This document shows positions 37,101 to 44,742 of a DNA stretch of 64,000 nt, piece by piece. Source of the DNA: Streptomyces sp. TP-A0874 (lineage in GTDB: Bacteria; Actinomycetota; Actinomycetes; Streptomycetales; Streptomycetaceae); NCBI RefSeq assembly GCF_001748085.1, contig NZ_BBZK01000005.1:434001-498000 (forward strand). The letters are read 5' to 3'. Position 1 is the first letter of the stretch. Each line of letters starts with the position of its first letter. The notes beneath the pieces are model-generated. The model ran no database searches and had not been told where the DNA came from. It saw nothing but the letters and a program-made list of their open reading frames with translations. The position numbers were made by a program, and so were the translations under genes.

Positions 37101-38251
37101 GCGAACTGCGCCCGACCGGGGCCGATCAGCTCGACGGCCGCCTCCACGGCCTCCGCCACGACCGCCTCCAGCGACACCCGGCGCAGCACCAGATGCTCCT
37201 GCCCGGCGTCGAGGCGCTGGTAGCCGAGCACGTTCTCCATGAGGGTGGACATCCGGGCGTACCCGGCCGCGAGATGGTGCAGGACTTGGTTGGCCTCCGG
37301 CCACAGCTGGCCCGCCGGGTCGGCCGCGAGGTTCGTCAGCTCTCCGCGGAGCTCGGCCAGCGGACCGCTCAGCGACTGGTCGAGCATCGCCACCAGTTGG
37401 GCGTGGCGGGCGGCGAGCGAGTCGTACTTCCGCCGGTCGGTGAAGGTCATCACCGCCCCGACGAGCTGGTCTCCGTCCCGCACGGGTGCGGTCGTCAGAT
37501 CCACCGGGACGGGCTGACCGCTCTTGGTCCACAGCACCTGGCCGCGCACCCGGTGCTTGCGGCCGGAGCGGAGGCTGTCGGCGAGCGAGGTCTCCTCGTA
37601 CGGGAGGGCGGAGCCGTCCGGACGGGAGTGGTAGATCAGGGTGTGCAGCTCCCTACCGCCCAGGTCGCTGGCGCGGTAACCCAGGATCTGGGCGGCCGCC
37701 GGGTTGACGAGGACGACCTTGCCGTCGGTGTCCACCCCGATCACGCCCTCGGCGGCGGCGCGGAGGATCATCTCGGTCTGCCGCTGCTGGCGGGCCAGTT
37801 CGGCCTCGGTGTCGACGGTGCCGGTCAGGTCCCGGACGACCAGCATCAGCAGTTCGTTACCCGTGTAGCTGTTGCCGCCGTGGTCGGCGTAGGCGGCCTC
37901 GAAGGCCGACTCGTACGTGGTCCGTCCGTCCTCCAGGTTGGCGCTGGTGACCTCGACGAGGAACTCGGAGCCGTCCGTCCTCCTGGCGACCATCCGGGTC
38001 GGTTTGGTGCGGCCGCCCACGTCGTCGTCCGGCCGACGCATGGAGCCGGGGATCCGGTTGGAGTCGAACGACGGGAGCAGGTCGAGCAGGCCGCGTCCGA
38101 CGAGGCCGGTACCGGGGGACTCGAAGGTCTCCAGGGCGATGGTGTTGGCGTTGACGACCGTGCCGTTGCAGTTCACCAGCAGCAGTGCGTCGGGCAGGGC
38201 GTCGAGTATGGCGGCAAGGCGAGCAGCGCCTCGAGATGGCCTGCTGCTCAC
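34133..38251 (-). CDS. Giant PAS-PAS-(pseudo)kinase-receiver hybrid protein
   Basis: 1372 residues. Approximate order: PAS 10-145, PAS 155-275, a HisKA-like helix pair 280-345, a HATPase-like domain 350-495, a disordered Pro/Gly/Ala/Gln-rich linker of over 600 residues (500-1130), a receiver-like domain 1135-1235 (LFVDPLTGPI) and a receiver domain 1245-1370 (LLIEENEAI, VVMDLFQVRR). At the place of the usual SHELRTPL motif it has QSLSGPLAELRGEL, so the phosphoacceptor His is missing. The N-box is also degenerate (ALAHLIADVAG), and the last receiver has no clear Lys. It is probably a signalling scaffold or pseudokinase. The GTG at 38251 follows AAGGAGGAG. Its partners are unknown. Confidence 0.85.
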   Translation of the reverse strand: MSSRPSRGAARLAAILDALPDALLLVNCNGTVVNANTIALETFESPGTGLVGRGLLDLLPSFDSNRIPGSMRRPDDDVGGRTKPTRMVARRTDGSEFLVEVTSANLEDGRTTYESAFEAAYADHGGNSYTGNELLMLVVRDLTGTVDTEAELARQQRQTEMILRAAAEGVIGVDTDGKVVLVNPAAAQILGYRASDLGGRELHTLIYHSRPDGSALPYEETSLADSLRSGRKHRVRGQVLWTKSGQPVPVDLTTAPVRDGDQLVGAVMTFTDRRKYDSLAARHAQLVAMLDQSLSGPLAELRGELTNLAADPAGQLWPEANQVLHHLAAGYARMSTLMENVLGYQRLDAGQEHLVLRRVSLEAVVAEAVEAAVELIGPGRAQFAVHAPPIEAEVDPERFATALAHLIADVAGVDATGNAPAGAGAGDSTIVVAAAKRGEVVRIEVRGPYPGGDPVHEPIVRGIVRRHGGVLQTHEMPGGGGSSYVLEVPLAGEGGVAEPGPSAAAASSAPALPARRTPGRAGPAPAANEDTGAGGPQAAVAGQDDSMGGTMGGFPMPGGSHGPTPNLPDSNGLASNGPATEAPPQGGAGAAAAPSPGTPRDMTAAHAPAQLPPATRPPAPPAPEQHTPVPEQSAPRRRRARPAARPESEGRSALVDPRTAGAGAPRSADGESGQWPAGVPGHPVDGAAASPGIEPKPTGRRRGRPSPAEQELPPGAYGAEAAAPQPPSGRRARREQEPEQPHRAELPPGAAPWQQNGGGQPPAPGQEPPQGGEAVPEQAPRGRRRRVPEEGVPAADNAPVPAAVPRQQDGAAAQNPYAGADPGAAHSSSGQPSGRRARRALAEGHEKSIPAQAGPVDAGGPRQPFALPPAAADQVPPSAAPDGHPRTATAGPPEGPAHPAPYEQHPQHAQDTGAEPRHTPPTAHPLPGGGPQPLPVRPRPEGRPAAPPDGYDGDTQSRAISVRTLGQGVPFAQQIADRAQSHPAPPHRATHTAQPNPAQQHPAQPPAPPSTAPARQPHHPPQQPQFQSAPPPPPAQSPAGNPAGPPGRRRKLATPPAGDARETTTQSPAAPAAGQQPPTSPPPRLMDAGNDGRAYAIQAPVDGAEGPEHLDGPNGAVDVTDSQSRPPLDAELPPEPLDNPRRLLVWPAPDVSTQQVLSDRGYRPVIVNSREEVDAQIAAYPAALFVDPLTGPITRTALQSLRSAAVAAEVPVLVTAGLGQATRETAYGADPAVLLKALAPRDSEQHPPRVLLIEENEAIAGALVATLERRGIQAGHAATDADAVALATRMRPNLVVMDLFQVRRRQAGIVDWLRANGLLSRTPLVVYTASEMDPAQLPRLASGETVLFLAERSTSEEVQVRIVDLLAKIGAS

Positions 38252-38482
38252 GACGACGCTCCTCCTTGGGCTACCGCGGGCGGTTACTGCGTGTTGCCGA
38301 CGGCCTGGGTCATCTTGCCTCGCCTACCGGGGCCTGTCACTAGGAGAGGAGTCTACGGTTCGTGTCGGCGCGGGCGAGGGTGGAGTTGGAGTGGATCAGG
38401 GTGACGGTCGGTGCCGGAGGGTGACGGGGCCGGTGCGGAGACCGCCAGGACGCGGCTTCCGCCGGAACGTCCGACCGACGGG

Positions 38483-38950
38483 TCAGCCGACGGTGTCCGG
38501 GAGGAGCGGGCGCAGGTTGTCCCAGCGCGCGATCTCGCAGCCGTCGCTGCGGGAGAACCGGGCGTCCACCGGCCGGCCGGCCCAGACGCCGGTCAGCCTG
38601 GCGGTGACCGGGCCGCCGTAGATCATCGTGCACCTGGCGTCGGGATCGACGGGGGCGAACGGGTCCTTCCCCCACCGGGTCAGCGCGTCCAGCCGGTCGC
38701 AGGCGGCCCTGGCGGCCTGGTGGTTGCCGCCGTGGGGGTGGCAGTCGAGGGTGGAGGTGCCGTCCAGCGCCCGGTTCCCGCTGCTGCTGATGGTGAGGGT
38801 GAGCCGGTCGTCCTTGGCCGCCTGCACGGGCAGCGGCCGCGAGTCCGAGGGAGCCGCCGGGGCGGCGGACGCCACGGGGGTGGCGACGGCGAGCGGAACG
38901 GCCAGCAGGCCGGTGGAGAGGGCGGCGACGGCGAGGCGGCGGAACGGCAT
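38483..38950 (-). CDS. Subtilisin-inhibitor-like (SSI family) secreted protease inhibitor
   Basis: 155 residues. A signal peptide of about 30 residues ends at ASA. The mature part has the SSI pattern: TLDCHPHGGNHQAARAACDRL, a reactive-loop segment CTMIYGGPVTARLTG (P1 probably Met, as in classic SSI) and the final Cys in SDGCEIARWDNL, giving four Cys for two disulfides. It blocks subtilisin-like proteases outside the cell and is often a transglutaminase substrate in Streptomyces. AGGAG lies 6 nt before the ATG at 38950. Confidence 0.93.
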   Translation of the reverse strand: MPFRRLAVAALSTGLLAVPLAVATPVASAAPAAPSDSRPLPVQAAKDDRLTLTISSSGNRALDGTSTLDCHPHGGNHQAARAACDRLDALTRWGKDPFAPVDPDARCTMIYGGPVTARLTGVWAGRPVDARFSRSDGCEIARWDNLRPLLPDTVG

Positions 38951-39324
38951 CGGGACTCCTGGTCTGCGCAGGGGGCGTACGTACGGGCTGTGGATCGGCG
39001 GGACGGGTGCGGCTCGGGAAGGTCTGCGGTGATTGCTGACGGAAAGAGACCTTCGCTCTACTAACGCGCCCGAGGGCCAGGCGTTGCGCAAGAGCTCCGA
39101 GACCATGCGGAGCAGCAGGTTCCCCTGATCGCGGTCACCGACCGCCGGGTTCGGCGGCCGGGTTCCGTGAACGGGTGCCGGTGCCGGGCCCCGGAGCGGG
39201 CGCCGAACGTGATCCAGCTTTGCCCCGTCGGCCGGGCGCCTAGTACCGTGGGGCGCGAGTGGTGGCCACCCGCAAGACTGTGCCATCATCTGCACACACC
39301 ACACCGCGTCCGCGCGGTGGTGGA
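38951..39324. other. Intergenic region upstream of tRNA-Ser(GCU), 374 bp
   Basis: It contains the promoter side of the SSI gene and of tRNA-Ser(GCU). I see no coding frame or structured element. Confidence 0.4.
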
Positions 39325-39416
39325 GGAGGCTTCGCCTAGTCTGGTCTATGGCGCCGCACTGCTAATGCGGTTTCGGGGTAACCCCCTGATCGAGGGTTCA
39401 AATCCCTCAGCCTCCG
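39325..39416 (+). tRNA. tRNA-Ser(GCU)
   Basis: The 92 nt cloverleaf has a GGAGGCT acceptor paired with AGCCTCC, an anticodon loop CTGCTAA (anticodon GCT), a long variable arm and a T-loop TTCAAAT. It reads AGC and AGU. CCA is not encoded. Confidence 0.96.
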
Positions 39417-39435
39417 CTTGATCTTCTTGATCACG

Positions 39436-39461
39436 AAGCCCCGGCCGACCGGCCGGGGCTT
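39436..39461 (+). terminator. Terminator after tRNA-Ser(GCU)
   Basis: Perfect 11 bp arms (39436-39446 and 39451-39461) with a GACC loop are followed by TTC. Confidence 0.85.
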
Positions 39462-39545
39462 TCGCCGTCTCCGCCGCTGGTCAGGCGGTTTTTCCAGCTC
39501 AGAGGGTGTCCGCTCAATCGATTTCGCCTCGGGCTGCGGGTCATG

Positions 39546-39551
39546 TAATGT
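39546..39551 (+). promoter_or_regulatory. -10 element upstream of tRNA-Arg(ACG)
   Basis: TAATGT lies about 50 nt before the mature tRNA, in a locally AT-rich stretch. The -35 is not clear. Confidence 0.4.
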
Positions 39552-39601
39552 TGTTCCCGCAACAGCGACCGGCGAGATCAGAAAAGCCCACCGGAACGCG
39601 A

Positions 39602-39674
39602 GCGCTCGTAGCTTAACGGATAGAGCATCTGACTACGGATCAGAAGGTTGCAGGTTCGAATCCTGCCGAGCGCG
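39602..39674 (+). tRNA. tRNA-Arg(ACG)
   Basis: The 73 nt cloverleaf has a GCGCTCG acceptor paired with CGAGCGC, an anticodon loop CTACGGA (anticodon ACG) and a T-loop TTCGAAT. A34 is normally deaminated to inosine by TadA, whose gene is at 48460 in this window. Confidence 0.97.
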
Positions 39675-39680
39675 CACAGC

Positions 39681-39717
39681 TCAGAGGCCCCCTGCGGAAT
39701 CCGCAGGGGGCCTCTGA
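39681..39717. terminator. Strong bidirectional terminator
   Basis: Perfect 17 bp arms (39681-39697 and 39701-39717) with a 3 nt loop lie between tRNA-Arg and the convergent oxidoreductase gene. Confidence 0.9.
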
Positions 39718-39776
39718 CATCAGCGGGTGACACCAGTGCGTCGCTCAGACTGCCGTCTGGCCGTCCCCGGCGTCGC

Positions 39777-40679
39777 TCAGCCGGTGAGGGGCAGTACGTC
39801 GGCCAGGAGCCGCCACTGCTCACGGGGCAGCGCACCGGTCGGGTCCGCGGTCACCAGCTGCACCGCCAGGTGGTCGGCGCCGGCTGCGAGGAAGGCCTCG
39901 ACGTGCCGCCGGATCGTTTGTTCGTCGCCGAGCGCGAAGAGCGAGTCCACCAGCCGGTCACTGCCGCCCTCGCGGAGGTCTTCTTCGGTGAAGCCCAGCC
40001 GCAGCAGGTTGTTGGCGTAGTTCGGCAGCGACAGGTAGCCGCCGAGGTAGGCGCGCGCCGTGCTCCGGGCCCGATCGGGGTCCTGGTCGAGGACGACCTT
40101 GAACTCCGGGGCGAGCAGTGCGTCCGGACCGAGGAGCGCTCGGGCCTGGGCGGTGTGCTCGGCGGTGACCAGGTACGGGTGGGCCCCCGCCGCCCGGTCG
40201 CGGGCGAGCCGCAGCATCCTGGGGCCGAGCGCGGCCAGTACCCGCTCACCGGGCGGGACGGGGGCAGCGGCCGTGTCGAGCTTGTCGAGGTACTCCGTCA
40301 TGGCGGTGTAGGGGCGGTGGTACCGGTCCGTGAGGCGGGAGTGGCTCACGCCCAGACCGAGGAGGAAACGGCCCCCGTGGGCGCGGTTGAGTTCGGTGTG
40401 GCGCGCGGCCAACTCGTCGGCCGGATGGTTCCAGATGCTGAGGATGCCGGTCGCCACGGTGATCCGGGAGGTCGCCTGGAGGACGGTGGCCGCCTGGGAC
40501 GGGGAGGGGCTGCCGCCGATCCACACGGTGCCGTAGCCGAGTTCCTCCAACTCGGCCACGGCCTCCCGGATCTCCGCGGACCGGTCGGCTCCGCCGTTCG
40601 TTACGCCGGACTGCGCGCTCTCCGCGCGCAGTCCGGCGCTCCAGACTCCGATACGCCCGAGCTTGTGTTGGTTGGTCAT
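39777..40679 (-). CDS. LLM-class F420-dependent oxidoreductase (TIGR03620-like)
   Basis: 300 residues. The N terminus (LGRIGVWSAGLRAE) and the segment ELEELGYGTVWIGGSPS are typical of the F420-binding MSMEG_4141/TIGR03620 subgroup of luciferase-like oxidoreductases. Also visible are TGILSIWNHPADELAARH and FLLGLGVSHSRLTDRYH. The substrate is unknown. The ATG at 40679 touches an inverted repeat (40679-40711), and no Shine-Dalgarno sequence is visible, so translation may be weak or regulated. It is on the same strand as the MarR-MFS-YceI operon but is separated from it by that hairpin. Confidence 0.87.
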   Translation of the reverse strand: MTNQHKLGRIGVWSAGLRAESAQSGVTNGGADRSAEIREAVAELEELGYGTVWIGGSPSPSQAATVLQATSRITVATGILSIWNHPADELAARHTELNRAHGGRFLLGLGVSHSRLTDRYHRPYTAMTEYLDKLDTAAAPVPPGERVLAALGPRMLRLARDRAAGAHPYLVTAEHTAQARALLGPDALLAPEFKVVLDQDPDRARSTARAYLGGYLSLPNYANNLLRLGFTEEDLREGGSDRLVDSLFALGDEQTIRRHVEAFLAAGADHLAVQLVTADPTGALPREQWRLLADVLPLTG

Positions 40680-40711
40680 GCCCGCGGACAACCGGGGGGT
40701 GTCCGCGGGCA
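40679..40711 (-). terminator. Hairpin after yceI-like gene, touching the next start codon
   Basis: Perfect 12 bp arms (40679-40690 and 40700-40711) with a 9 nt loop. It lies 38 bp after the YceI-family stop. Its lower arm includes the first base of the downstream ATG, so it may also control that start. Confidence 0.7.
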
Positions 40712-40748
40712 TTCCGGGACGTCCGCCATCCGGGGCCCGAAGCCGCCG

Positions 40749-41582
40749 TCAGGCCGAGGGCAGCTTCTCGCCCTGGACCGCCTGGATGTCGATCTCCACC
40801 TTGAGCGTGGTGCCGATCGCCGCGATCCCGGCCGCGACCACCTGGTTGTAGTTCATCGCGAAGTCCGCGCGCTGCAACTCGGTGGTGGCTCGGAAGGCGG
40901 CCCGGACGCCGCCCCAGGGGTCGGGGCCGGTCCCCAGGTAGGTGAGGTCGAGGTCCACCTCCCGTACGACCCCGTGCAGTGACAGCACCCCGTGCACGGT
41001 CCAGTGGTCGGGTCCGGCCGGGGAGAGGCCGGTGCTCCGGTAGCCGATCTCGGGGTAGCGCTCGACGTCCATGAAGTCCCGGCTCCTGAGGTGGCCGTCG
41101 CGCATCCGGTTGCCGGTGTCGATGCTCGCCGCCCTGATACGCGCCTCCACGGAGGATTTCTCGACGTCCTGGGCGATCTCTATCCGGCCGCTGAAGTCGC
41201 TGAACCAGCCGCGCACGCTGGAGATCCCCAGGTGCTGGGCGACCGCGGCGACCGTCGAGTGGGCCGGGTCGAGGGTCCAGACCCCGGGCGGGGGGAGCTC
41301 AAGACCACTCTGCCGGGAGAGCACCACGGTGCCTATGTCGACCCGGCCGGAGGCAGAGACGAGCGCCGTGGAGGCGGCGGGCGCGTAGCCCACCGCGGTG
41401 GCGATCACCGTGTAGAAGCCGGCCGGCAGCGGTGTGTCGGTGCGTACCGTGCCGTCCTCTCCGGCCGCCTCCCGGAGCACCTGCGAGCCGGTCATGTCGG
41501 TGAGGGTGAGCATGGCGTGCTGCACCGCCCAACCGTCCTGCGTTCGAATCCGGGCCCGCAGCCCCGCGCCACTGGTGCTCAT
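40749..41582 (-). CDS. YceI family protein with N-terminal carboxypeptidase-regulatory-like domain
   Basis: 277 residues. Residues 1-90 form a beta-sandwich of the carboxypeptidase-regulatory-like type (AMLTLTDMTGSQVLREAAGE, LPAGFYTVIATAVGYAPA). Residues 97-275 are a YceI lipocalin-like domain (GVWTLDPAHSTVAAVAQHLG, SSVEARIRAASIDTGN, RDFMDVERYPEIGYRS), a fold that binds long isoprenoid or lipid chains. There is no signal peptide, unlike E. coli YceI. It lies 64 bp after the MFS gene, whose product has the same type of extra domains. AGGAGC precedes the ATG. Confidence 0.88.
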   Translation of the reverse strand: MSTSGAGLRARIRTQDGWAVQHAMLTLTDMTGSQVLREAAGEDGTVRTDTPLPAGFYTVIATAVGYAPAASTALVSASGRVDIGTVVLSRQSGLELPPPGVWTLDPAHSTVAAVAQHLGISSVRGWFSDFSGRIEIAQDVEKSSVEARIRAASIDTGNRMRDGHLRSRDFMDVERYPEIGYRSTGLSPAGPDHWTVHGVLSLHGVVREVDLDLTYLGTGPDPWGGVRAAFRATTELQRADFAMNYNQVVAAGIAAIGTTLKVEIDIQAVQGEKLPSA

Positions 41583-41646
41583 AACGCTCCTGCTCCTGTC
41601 ACGTCCGTCCGCCCCGGCCTGTCCTCTCCGGCGAGGTGTCCACGGC

Positions 41647-44187
41647 TTACTCGCCGGGGTGGCCGAGCTCGATGTCGTACCCGTCCACGCCGCGGGCGCT
41701 GACGCTCAGCGGGCTGGCGGTGGGCGGGTAGCCGCTGGCGATGATGGTGTAGTCGCCGGCGTCCAGATCGGTGAAGGCGTACGCCCCGTCGTCCCCCGTG
41801 GTGGAGGTCGCGACGACGTTCCCGGCCGCGTCGACCAGGGTCACCCGGGCGTCCGGGAGCGGACGGTGCTCGGCCCCGGCCAGCACGGTGCCCTGCACCA
41901 GGGCGCCGCTGAACAGCTCGACGTCGATCCGGGTCACACCCTGGCCGCTGATCTCCACGGGCATGGCCAGCGGACGGTGGTTGACGGCGTTGACGGCGAT
42001 GGTGAAGGAGCCGGGGATCAGCTCGGCGAAGGCGAACCTGCCGTTCTCCGCGGTCCTGCCGGTGGCGAGGACCTCGCCCCGGTCGTCGGTGACGACGACC
42101 AGTGCGTCCACCACCGGCTGCCCGCCGGCCGCGTCCCGTACGGTGCCGGCCAAGCCGCCGGTTCCGCAGAGCACCAGGTCGTAGCCGAGCGGCTGCTCGC
42201 CCACGACGACGGTGGAGGCCTGCGGCTGGTGCCGGTCGGCGGAGGCGATCAGCACGTAGCTGCCGGGTCCCGGGGTGTCCAGCGAGTACGCCCCGTCGCC
42301 GTGCGATACCGAGCGGCCCAGTTGCTGACCGCTGGGCGAGATCAGCGTTATGGCGGCCTGGGCCACCGGGATCCCGTCCGTGTTGCGGACGAAGCCGTGC
42401 ACGGTGCCGCCGGGGGGCGTGCCACCGCCGTCGGCCGAGGCGTAGACGGCCGCCGGGGCCGGCTCGGCCGCCTCCTGGCGGGCCGCGACGCCAGCCAGCG
42501 CGTGCTCGCCGGTGCTGCTCTGGCTGGGCACCGCGGCAGTGACCGCCGGTGCCGCGGCCGGCACCGGCGCGCTCTCTCGGGCGGTGTCGCCGTCCGGGGC
42601 GGACTGCTGACTGCTGTTGGTGGTCCGCAGGGGGACTTCCTTGATGAAGAGCACCAGCAGGACGGCGAGCAGGGCGATGGGGGCGGCGTAGAGGTAGATG
42701 TCGGCGATGCCGTGCCCGTAGGCGCTCTCGAAGAGCGACCGGATCGGTTCCGGTAGTTCGCGCACGTTCGGGATGGTGCCGGTGTCGCCCATCTTGGCGA
42801 CCTTCGCCGCGACCTCGGGGCCGAGGGCGGGCAGACCGTCCTTGATGTACTCCGGGATGCGGGTGCCGAGGACCGCGCCGAGGGCGGAGACCCCGATCGC
42901 ACCGCCCAGTGAGCGGAAGAAGGCGACCACGGAACTGGCGGACCCGAGGTCCTCCGGCTCCACCTGGTTCTGGGTGGCGAGCACGAGGTTCTGCATCATC
43001 ATGCCGACGCCCAGGCCGACCAGGGCCATGAAGGTGCCGATGCGCCAGTACTCGGTGTCGTGGCGCATGGTGCCGAGCAGTCCTAGGCCTGCGGTGAGCA
43101 GCAGCGAACCGGAGACCAGCCAGCGCTTCCAGCGGCCGGTCTTGGTGATGATGAGACCCGAACCGGTGGAGGAGAGGAAGAGTCCCGCCACCATCGGGAT
43201 GGTCATCAGCCCGGACATCGTCGGGCTCTTACCGCGCGCCAGCTGGAAGTACTGGCTGAGGAAGACTGTCGCGCCGAACATGGCGACGCCGACGAAGAGG
43301 CTGGCCAGCGAGGTGAGGGTGATCGTCCGGTTACGGAAGAGCCGGAGCGGGATGATCGGCTGGCTGGCCTTGGACTCGACCCACACGAAGAGCAGGCCCA
43401 GCAGCAGCGAGCCGCCGACCATGGTGTAGGTCTGCCAGGAGTTCCAGGCGTACTGGTCGCCCGCCAGGGAGACCCAGATGAGCAGCAGCGAGGCGGCGGC
43501 CGAGATGAAGAAGGCGCCGGCCCAGTCGACCTTCACCTCGCGCTTGAGGACCGGCAGTTTGAGGGTCTTCTGCAGCACGATCAGCGCGATGATCGCGAAG
43601 GGCACGCCGACGTAGAAGCACCAGCGCCAGCCCAGCCAGGAGGTGTCGGTGATGACCCCGCCCAGGAGCGGGCCGCCGACGGTGGCGACCGCGAAGGTCG
43701 CGCCCAGGTAGCCGCTGTAGCGGCCGCGCTGCCGCGGCGGGATCATGGCGGCGATGACCACCTGGGTCAGCGCGGTGAGTCCGCCCATGCCCAGGCCCTG
43801 GATGGCGCGGAAGGTGATCAGCATTGCCGGGCTGTGCGCCAGGCCCGCCCCGGCCGAGGCCAGTACGAAGATGACCAGCGACAGCTGCACCAGCACCTTC
43901 TTGCTGGTGAGGTCGGCGAGCTTGCCCCAGAGCGGGGTCGTCGCCGTCATGGAGAGCAGTGAGGCGGTCACCACCCAGGTGTACGCGCTCTGTCCGCCAC
44001 CGAGGTCCGCGATGATCTGGGGGAGGGCGTTGGAGACGATCGTGGACGAGAGGATCGCCACGAACATGCCGAGCAGCAGCCCGGAGAGTGCCTCGATGAT
44101 CTGTCGGTGGGACATGGGTGCGGCGTGGCCGGCGGTGTCGCCGGATCCCGCGTCCCCCCGCACTCCGGCGGGTGTGGACGTTGCCAT
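41647..44187 (-). CDS. MFS drug-efflux transporter (DHA2 type) with C-terminal beta-sandwich repeats
   Basis: 846 residues. The first 560 form a 14-segment DHA2/EmrB-type transporter with motif A around WGKLADLTSKK, motif C in ATVGGPLLGGVITD and a large extracellular loop before the last helix (ALGPEVAAKVAKMGDTG). After an Ala/Pro-rich linker, three carboxypeptidase-regulatory-like repeats follow (about residues 610-840), each with a pattern like FTDLDAGDYTIIASGYPP. The tail is probably cytoplasmic if the C terminus follows helix 14. The ATG at 44187 has AAGGA upstream and is 14 bp after marR. It probably exports a hydrophobic compound that the MarR protein senses. Confidence 0.9.
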   Translation of the reverse strand: MATSTPAGVRGDAGSGDTAGHAAPMSHRQIIEALSGLLLGMFVAILSSTIVSNALPQIIADLGGGQSAYTWVVTASLLSMTATTPLWGKLADLTSKKVLVQLSLVIFVLASAGAGLAHSPAMLITFRAIQGLGMGGLTALTQVVIAAMIPPRQRGRYSGYLGATFAVATVGGPLLGGVITDTSWLGWRWCFYVGVPFAIIALIVLQKTLKLPVLKREVKVDWAGAFFISAAASLLLIWVSLAGDQYAWNSWQTYTMVGGSLLLGLLFVWVESKASQPIIPLRLFRNRTITLTSLASLFVGVAMFGATVFLSQYFQLARGKSPTMSGLMTIPMVAGLFLSSTGSGLIITKTGRWKRWLVSGSLLLTAGLGLLGTMRHDTEYWRIGTFMALVGLGVGMMMQNLVLATQNQVEPEDLGSASSVVAFFRSLGGAIGVSALGAVLGTRIPEYIKDGLPALGPEVAAKVAKMGDTGTIPNVRELPEPIRSLFESAYGHGIADIYLYAAPIALLAVLLVLFIKEVPLRTTNSSQQSAPDGDTARESAPVPAAAPAVTAAVPSQSSTGEHALAGVAARQEAAEPAPAAVYASADGGGTPPGGTVHGFVRNTDGIPVAQAAITLISPSGQQLGRSVSHGDGAYSLDTPGPGSYVLIASADRHQPQASTVVVGEQPLGYDLVLCGTGGLAGTVRDAAGGQPVVDALVVVTDDRGEVLATGRTAENGRFAFAELIPGSFTIAVNAVNHRPLAMPVEISGQGVTRIDVELFSGALVQGTVLAGAEHRPLPDARVTLVDAAGNVVATSTTGDDGAYAFTDLDAGDYTIIASGYPPTASPLSVSARGVDGYDIELGHPGE

Positions 44188-44201
44188 TTGGTTCCTTTGC
44201 A

Positions 44202-44678
44202 TCACTCGGGTCGTCGAGTCCTGTCGCATCCGGGTTCGCCCACGCGTGGCCGGCGGTCGTCGAAGCTCTTGTGCAGGCGGGCCAGCAGCTCGTTGAGCTG
44301 GCTGAGGTCGTCGTCCGACCACTCCCGGAGGGTCGCGGCGAGAGTTGCCACGTACCGCTCGGAGATGTCCTGCAGCATCTTCTGGCCGTCGCTGTTGAGA
44401 CTCAACAGTCGAGACCGCCCGTCGAGGGGGTCGGGCTGCCGGTCGATCCAGCCGCGGTCAGCGACGTGGGCGACATGCCTGCTGGTCACCGACATGTCGA
44501 CGGCTAGCAGCTCGGCGAGTCGGCTGATCCGCATCTCGCCGTGGCGCTGGAGCAGGGAGAGTACGGCGGTCGAGCCCGCCGGGCAGTCCTGCGGGAGGGT
44601 CCGGGAGAGATCGCGTTTCACAGTGCCGATGGCGCTGAGCTGACGGGCCAACTCCTCGTACTGACTCTGAGCGGCCAC
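44202..44678 (-). CDS. MarR family transcriptional regulator
   Basis: 158 residues. The winged helix is recognised in RISRLAELLAVDMSVTSRHVAHVADRGWIDR followed by the wing DPLDGRSRLLSL. MarR proteins bind palindromes as dimers and are usually released by the compound their operon exports. The GTG at 44678 is chosen because AGGAG lies 7 nt upstream. It is the first gene of the marR-MFS-yceI operon, and two matched palindromes cover its promoter, so it is probably autoregulated. Confidence 0.92.
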   Translation of the reverse strand: MAAQSQYEELARQLSAIGTVKRDLSRTLPQDCPAGSTAVLSLLQRHGEMRISRLAELLAVDMSVTSRHVAHVADRGWIDRQPDPLDGRSRLLSLNSDGQKMLQDISERYVATLAATLREWSDDDLSQLNELLARLHKSFDDRRPRVGEPGCDRTRRPE

Positions 44679-44700
44679 GGGGGAACTCCTGGAGATCAAG

Positions 44701-44742
44701 TTGCTTAGGGCAACGATAAAAGCCATTGGTTGCTGAAGGCAA
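44701..44742 (-). promoter_or_regulatory. Promoter and two MarR-type operators
   Basis: TTGC-N5-GCAA occurs at 44701-44713 and 44730-44742, with centres 29 bp apart. On the minus strand a -35 TTGCCT (44737-44742) and a -10 TTTATC (44715-44720) with a 16 nt spacer fit a sigma-70 type promoter. The upstream operator covers the -35 and the downstream one covers the expected start site. Confidence 0.65.

Noticed and set aside
36374..38404. 676-residue open frame opposite the PAS/receiver gene
   Set aside because: High GC keeps antisense frames open. The minus-strand gene has recognisable PAS and receiver domains, a good start site and normal third-position GC, and the plus frame has none.
39578..39835. 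Leftward frame containing IRTCNLLIRSQMLYPLSYER
   Set aside because: It is the antisense translation of tRNA-Arg(ACG), another common false annotation.
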